A stretch of DNA of 64,000 nucleotides from CAG-791 sp003447895 (GTDB lineage Bacteria > Bacillota > Clostridia > Lachnospirales > Lachnospiraceae). Under the pieces are notes generated by a model. It did not search any database. It worked only from the letters and a program-made list of their open reading frames with translations, and was not told the origin of the DNA. Below, one piece after another: positions 60,051 to 64,000 of the stretch (its first letter is position 1; every line of letters starts with the position of its first letter). The DNA lies in NCBI GenBank assembly GCA_946620035.1, contig CAMOMX010000002.1, positions 1 through 64,000 of the forward strand. The letters run 5' to 3'. A program made the translations under genes and the position numbers.

Positions 60051-60494
60051 TTATTTGATCTCAATCTTCTGAGCTTCTTTCTCGGGAAGCGCATCTCTCT
60101 TGGGGAAGGTCACCTCGAGGATCCCGTTCTTGTAGGAGGCGCTGATGTCCTCAGGCAGTACGTTGGCCACGCGGAAGCTTCTGCTGTAGGAAGCGCTGTG
60201 CCTCTCTCTGCGGATGTACTTTGTCTTCTCGTCCTCTTCTTTCTTCTCCTCGTTGTGGGAAGCGCTGATGGAAAGAATGTTGTTCTTGAGGTCTACATGG
60301 ATGTCTTCCTTGTTAAAGCCGGGGAGCTCGGCCTGAAGAACATAATTGCCGTCCTTCTCCATCACATCGGTGTTGAATCCCGCGAAAGATTTCTCCAGTC
60401 CGCCGTCATCAAACACTGACGGGAACATTGCGCTCATCTCCTCAAAAGGATCTCTCCAGAAACTGTTTCTTGTAAAAAGTGCAGGTGTAAACAT
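60051..60494 (-). CDS. Small heat shock protein Hsp20 (alpha-crystallin domain)
   Basis: 147 residues, ATP-independent holdase. The alpha-crystallin domain spans ~38-135 with AELPGFNKEDIHVDLKNNIL and the C-terminal ASYKNGILEVTFPKR (the A-x-x-x-n-G-v-L motif). The I-x-I motif is KIEIK at the end. The start at 60494 has AAGGAGG 8 nt upstream; a longer frame crosses the promoter. Expression is probably repressed at the inverted repeat on its promoter. No CIRCE element is present. Confidence 0.94.
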   Translation of the reverse strand: MFTPALFTRNSFWRDPFEEMSAMFPSVFDDGGLEKSFAGFNTDVMEKDGNYVLQAELPGFNKEDIHVDLKNNILSISASHNEEKKEEDEKTKYIRRERHSASYSRSFRVANVLPEDISASYKNGILEVTFPKRDALPEKEAQKIEIK

Positions 60495-60583
60495 ATTCAA
60501 TACCTCCTTCATTAATAAGGTTTTATTACTTACTTTCGAGAACAGGTTTTGGATTTTGGCTGTTGCCTTTGTTCTCTTTCTGA

Positions 60584-60617
60584 TATTTGTTATACTACAT
60601 ATATAACAAATAGTCAA
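60584..60617 (-). promoter_or_regulatory. hsp20 promoter with overlapping 11-bp inverted repeat
   Basis: Minus-strand TTGACT (60612-60617), 17 nt, TATAAC (60589-60594). TATTTGTTATA (60584-60594) and TATAACAAATA (60602-60612), 7 nt apart, are perfect inverted repeats that cover the -10 and touch the -35. Confidence 0.75.
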
Positions 60618-60718
60618 CATATATTTTTAGATTTTTTTGAAATTTCTCCGCAGGCTTTCTTCAGCGTCTGCGTAGAGCCCCTTCCGCTCTGCCGCCCGCA
60701 CAACAGCGCGTATACGTC

Positions 60719-60747
60719 AAAAAAGCACCGCCGAAGCGATGCTTTTT
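60719..60747 (-). terminator. Terminator of the M13 peptidase gene
   Basis: Hairpin AAAAAGCA...TGCTTTTT with a mismatched inner stem, T6 on the minus strand, 34 nt after the stop. Confidence 0.75.
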
Positions 60748-60780
60748 CATTTGGTCTGTACTTAGGACTGAAGTATCCGA

Positions 60781-63093
60781 TCACCACACTTCCAGTCTCT
60801 TTTCAGGGGGCAGGTACATCCCGTCTCCCTTTTTGATCCCATAGGTTTCATAGAACTCCGGGAACTGCTGCACAACCGCGTTGACCCTCAGATAAGCGAG
60901 CGGATGTGTATCCTGAAGGAGCGTGTAGTACTCACTGCGCACAGTAGTGATGGTCCTCCAGCTCCTAGAAAAGGTCTTGAAGAACTTGTCGTAATCGAAG
61001 TTCGGATCCTTTGCGGCAATCCGAAGGAGGATCTTGATCGCGACAAGGTCCGCAATTGCTTCCCCTTCGATCTGGGAGCCCACGCAGAATACATCCTGAA
61101 ACGGCTCAATTCCGTCGTAGTAAGCCGCCAGCTTGTCCGCTCTCTCCGCAAATGCCTTCTTGTCCTCCTCGGTCCACCAGTCTCTCAGGTTCCCCTTCTC
61201 GTCAAACTGGCTTCCGGTCGTATCGAAGGCATGGGAGATCTCATGCGCGATCGTGTCCCCGACATTGGCAAAGAGCTCCTCCCGGGACATATTCACATTA
61301 TACAGATCCCCGCCGAGGATTCCGCCGCAGAGCGTGATCCGGTTCTGGGAGGGATCGTAGAAAGCGTTTACCTGCTGTATTTTGGACGTCCAGTAGCTTC
61401 GGTCCACTTTCTGGTTGATCCGGGCCTTCATTCTCTCCACCCAGAAGGCGCCGGCCTCGTCCTGCGCCGAAATGAGATTTCCTCCCTCGTCGCCTCCCCG
61501 GATCGTAAGCTGACTGTCGTCTTCCCATTTCTCCGGTTTCGCGATCTGAAGCTGCAGATTGTCCAGCTTTTTGATTGCCTCCGCGCGCGTCTCATCCGAT
61601 AAGAATTCCTCCTCGGACAGCATGACGCGGTACTCGTCCATGATCTCTCTGGTGATCTCGGTGACCTCTTTCTTGGTCTCATCCGTCACATATTTGTCGG
61701 CATAAAGCCTTCCGAGCTGGGCCGGGAAGAATGTGTCGACCGCATCTGCCGCGCCCTTTTCATCGGACTTGGTGCCGGTGGCGCCGCTGATCCCGTTGAT
61801 CACCTGATAGTAGATGTCATAGCACTCCCTGTCAAGGAGCGTTGCGTAGTCCTGCGCCGTATAGCAGATCAGATAATCCTTCAGGTTCTCGACATTGGCT
61901 TCGTCGTAGAGGACATCCATCGCGCTAAGCCACTCAGGTTCCGTGAGGATGTAGTTGTCAGAGCCGTCCGCCTTATAGGCCGCGAGGATCTCACGGATCG
62001 GGAAATCACCGGCTTCCGCCTCGAGCTGCTGCAGGGTACGGGGATTGTTCTCCTTCTCCACCGCATCTCTCGCGCTCTGCTCCTCCGTGGTCATAATGTA
62101 CTCGGAAATGTCCTTCTCAAACGCGAAGCACCCCTTCAGGATCGAGGTCGCCTCCTCATCCGAGTACCCGAGTTCTGTCAAAATATGCCGGATCACCACG
62201 TTGTAGTAGGGCTCCGCCAGGGCATCATCCACATCCATCATCTCATAGTACATGGAATCCCCGAAGATGAGCTCAATGGGCATGATATAGACCGCATAGT
62301 AGTCCGCGCGGTTCCAGTCGATGCTGGCGTCACAGATGAGGAGCTCTGTCGCCGATGTCGCGGTGCGCGGCATACTCAGATAGGCAGTGAGGTCATCCAG
62401 CGTCTCCACCTTCATGAGCGGATCAAGGAGCTCCCTCAAAGGCTCTACCCCCAGTTTATTGCGCGCATCCCAGTCCATCCACATCTTGTAGTACTTCTGG
62501 ACCAGGTCCTGGGCGTGAATCAGGTCGGGATCCGTCTCCTTTTCGGGATTTTGCAAAATGCCGGAGATCTGTTCGTCCACCTCCATCGCTCTGGCTGTAA
62601 TGGGGTCATAAGAGGAATACCCGTCAGGAAGGACCGTATTCAGGATCCAGTCCCGGTTTACAGAAAGATGAAAGTCATCTTCAAGTTTTACTTCCGACTC
62701 CCCCAGTTCCTGAACGAACTGCTGGACATCCGAGTTGATCCAGGCAGCGTAGTCCAGGCCCTTCAGGCCGCCGCCCGGCTTTTCCTCCGGATCCGCTCCC
62801 TCAGGAGCATCGTCAGCGTAGCCCGGCTCCGCCTCGCCCGGAAGATCAGATTCCTCCGGCGGAAGATCGGACTCCTCGCCCGGAAGATCGGGCTCCTCTG
62901 TCTGCTGAACGGTTCCGCCCTCTTCCTTCCCCGCATCACCTTGCGGCTCTTCCTCCGTCGAAGCGACGGCAGTCTCTGCCGTCTCGCCTTGACCGGTCAC
63001 CTGGGCGGGATTGACAGCGGCGCACCCTGTGAGCGATGCCAGAAGGGCAATCGCGCAGACCGCTGAAGTTACTGTTTTTATCCATTTTTTCAT
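60781..63093 (-). CDS. M13 family metallopeptidase, lipoprotein
   Basis: 770 residues, neprilysin/PepO class. The signal peptide ends LLASLTGCAA (lipidated Cys ~19), followed by ~90 acidic residues with repeated ESDLP(G/P)EE motifs that act as a spacer. Zinc ligands are in AHEISHAF near residue 616 and EGEAIADL near residue 677; NAFYDPSQNRITL and the C-terminal LEVW match the family. It would degrade short peptides at the cell surface. The start at 63093 opens with MKKW; the ribosome site is weak. It lies 19 nt after the ABC exporter stop. Confidence 0.93.
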   Translation of the reverse strand: MKKWIKTVTSAVCAIALLASLTGCAAVNPAQVTGQGETAETAVASTEEEPQGDAGKEEGGTVQQTEEPDLPGEESDLPPEESDLPGEAEPGYADDAPEGADPEEKPGGGLKGLDYAAWINSDVQQFVQELGESEVKLEDDFHLSVNRDWILNTVLPDGYSSYDPITARAMEVDEQISGILQNPEKETDPDLIHAQDLVQKYYKMWMDWDARNKLGVEPLRELLDPLMKVETLDDLTAYLSMPRTATSATELLICDASIDWNRADYYAVYIMPIELIFGDSMYYEMMDVDDALAEPYYNVVIRHILTELGYSDEEATSILKGCFAFEKDISEYIMTTEEQSARDAVEKENNPRTLQQLEAEAGDFPIREILAAYKADGSDNYILTEPEWLSAMDVLYDEANVENLKDYLICYTAQDYATLLDRECYDIYYQVINGISGATGTKSDEKGAADAVDTFFPAQLGRLYADKYVTDETKKEVTEITREIMDEYRVMLSEEEFLSDETRAEAIKKLDNLQLQIAKPEKWEDDSQLTIRGGDEGGNLISAQDEAGAFWVERMKARINQKVDRSYWTSKIQQVNAFYDPSQNRITLCGGILGGDLYNVNMSREELFANVGDTIAHEISHAFDTTGSQFDEKGNLRDWWTEEDKKAFAERADKLAAYYDGIEPFQDVFCVGSQIEGEAIADLVAIKILLRIAAKDPNFDYDKFFKTFSRSWRTITTVRSEYYTLLQDTHPLAYLRVNAVVQQFPEFYETYGIKKGDGMYLPPEKRLEVW

Positions 63094-63112
63094 ATTTATT
63101 GTATCTCTTCCG

Positions 63113-64000
63113 TCATGCTGTAAGAGCGTCGCTCTTTCCTGTATACAACTGGTAATATCTTCCCTTCTGCGCCAGAAGCTCCTCGTGATTTCCGCGCTCC
63201 ACAATGCGCCCCTGCTCCAGGACCAGGATCGTGTCGCTGTTTTTGATCGTGGAGAGCCTGTGGGCGATCACAAAGGTCGTCCTGCCCTTCATGAGTTTGT
63301 CCATGCCATCCTGCACGATCTTTTCGGTTCTGGTATCAATGGAGCTTGTCGCCTCGTCGAGGATCAGGACCGGGGGATCCGCAATTGCCGCCCTGGCGAT
63401 CGCAAGAAGCTGTCTCTGTCCCTGTGACAGGTTGGAGCCGTCCCCTTCCAGCATCGTGTCATACCCCTTGGGAAGCCTTCTGATAAAGCCGTCCGCATTG
63501 GCAAGCTTGGCCGCCGCCGTGATCTCCTCTTCCGTCGCGTCGAGTTTTCCGTACCGGATATTCTCTCTGACAGTCCCCGTAAAGAGGTGGGTCTCCTGAA
63601 GAACGATGCCGAGGGAGCGCCTGAGGTCGGCCTTTTTGATCTTGTTGACATTGATATTGTCATACCGGATCTTGCCGTCCTGGATGTCGTAGAAGCGGTT
63701 GATCAGGTTGGTGATCGTCGTCTTTCCGGCGCCGGTGGAGCCGACAAGGGCCACCTTCTCGCCGGGCCTTGCGTGGATCACGATGTCGTGAAGCACCATC
63801 TTGTCATCGCGGTAGCCGAAATCCACCTGGTTGAAGGTGACATCCCCTTCCAGTTTCTGGTAGGTCGTGCTGTGGTCAGACTGCTTGTGGTAGTGCTTCC
63901 AGGCCCACTGCCCGGTATGCTTTTCCGTCTCCCTGATCGTTCCGTCCTCGTCAATCTCGCAGTTTACCAGCATGACATAGCCTTCGTCGGTCTCCGGCTC
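63113..64000 (-). CDS. ABC exporter, C-terminal ATPase part (runs off right edge)
   Basis: About 295 residues are visible; the membrane domain lies beyond base 64000. The ATPase domain has Walker A GSTGAGKTT, Q-loop LQETHLFTG, signature LSQGQRQ, Walker B VLILDEATS and H-loop IAHRLST, all intact. The visible upstream end (EPETDEGYVMLVNCEIDEDG) is the linker typical of clostridial heterodimeric multidrug-type exporters, so the partner half-transporter is probably encoded upstream. Substrate unknown. Confidence 0.92.
   Translation of the reverse strand, partial: EPETDEGYVMLVNCEIDEDGTIRETEKHTGQWAWKHYHKQSDHSTTYQKLEGDVTFNQVDFGYRDDKMVLHDIVIHARPGEKVALVGSTGAGKTTITNLINRFYDIQDGKIRYDNINVNKIKKADLRRSLGIVLQETHLFTGTVRENIRYGKLDATEEEITAAAKLANADGFIRRLPKGYDTMLEGDGSNLSQGQRQLLAIARAAIADPPVLILDEATSSIDTRTEKIVQDGMDKLMKGRTTFVIAHRLSTIKNSDTILVLEQGRIVERGNHEELLAQKGRYYQLYTGKSDALTA

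Noticed and set aside
60495..60620. CIRCE element before hsp20
   Set aside because: No TTAGCACTC or GAGTGCTAA sequence is present; the dyad found there is different.

Overview
The window looks like a chromosomal piece of a moderately GC-rich clostridial Gram-positive, most likely a member of the Lachnospiraceae. The evidence is family content (DUF5721, DUF5685, DUF4250 and DUF1294 proteins, a WalR/WalK pair, ComEA/ComEC), strong GGAGG ribosome sites, TTG/GTG starts and lipoprotein signal peptides. Most genes lie on the minus strand. There are no rRNA or tRNA genes, insertion sequences, prophage genes or CRISPR arrays that I can see.

Layout: 1-6.3 kb holds an exported protein (cut by the edge), an MBOAT acyltransferase, folC and valS. 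6.4-10 kb (plus strand) holds azlCD, a zinc-ribbon membrane protein, a DUF5685 protein and a J-domain protein. 10-18.3 kb (minus) holds a SEC-C protein, dapF, a methyltransferase, a small membrane exporter, hisC, a polar amino acid ABC transporter and fumC. 18.4-32.6 kb is one 11-gene operon, described below. 32.8-41.2 kb holds a charged lipoprotein, two metallophosphoesterase-fold proteins (one apparently dead), a ParB-like/BMP fusion and three polysaccharide genes. 41.2-51.1 kb holds mutY, holA, comEC, a 94-bp tandem repeat array, a GerMN lipoprotein, walK, walR and comEA. 51.2-59.3 kb holds a divergent arginine locus (GNAT-argJ-argB-argD against argG), two small conserved genes and pyrBI. 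59.3-64 kb holds maf, hsp20, an M13 metallopeptidase and an ABC exporter cut by the right edge.

The most striking region is the operon at 18380-32604 (minus strand). In transcription order it encodes a NifH-like ATPase, a fused pair of nitrogenase component-1-like subunits, HypF, HypC, HypD, HypE, a TM1266-type small regulator, a NifH/component-1 fusion, a further component-1 subunit, HydF and HydE. It therefore joins the cyanide/CO-iron branch of [NiFe]-hydrogenase maturation (HypCDEF, without HypA/HypB) to two of the three [FeFe]-hydrogenase maturases (HydE and HydF, without HydG) and to two complete but differently fused nitrogenase-like sets. No hydrogenase structural gene and no nitrogenase cofactor gene (nifB, nifE, nifN) is in the window. 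I infer a dedicated organometallic cofactor assembly route, possibly one in which HypCDEF takes the place of HydG; I do not recognise a described system with this composition.

Other notable points: a 62-nt palindromic element present twice (9965 and 59977); a 14-residue tandem repeat tail on the WalK-like kinase next to a GerMN lipoprotein, recalling actinobacterial MtrAB-LpqB; an 11-bp inverted repeat sitting on the hsp20 promoter; and a metallophosphoesterase-fold protein whose metal ligands are mostly replaced.
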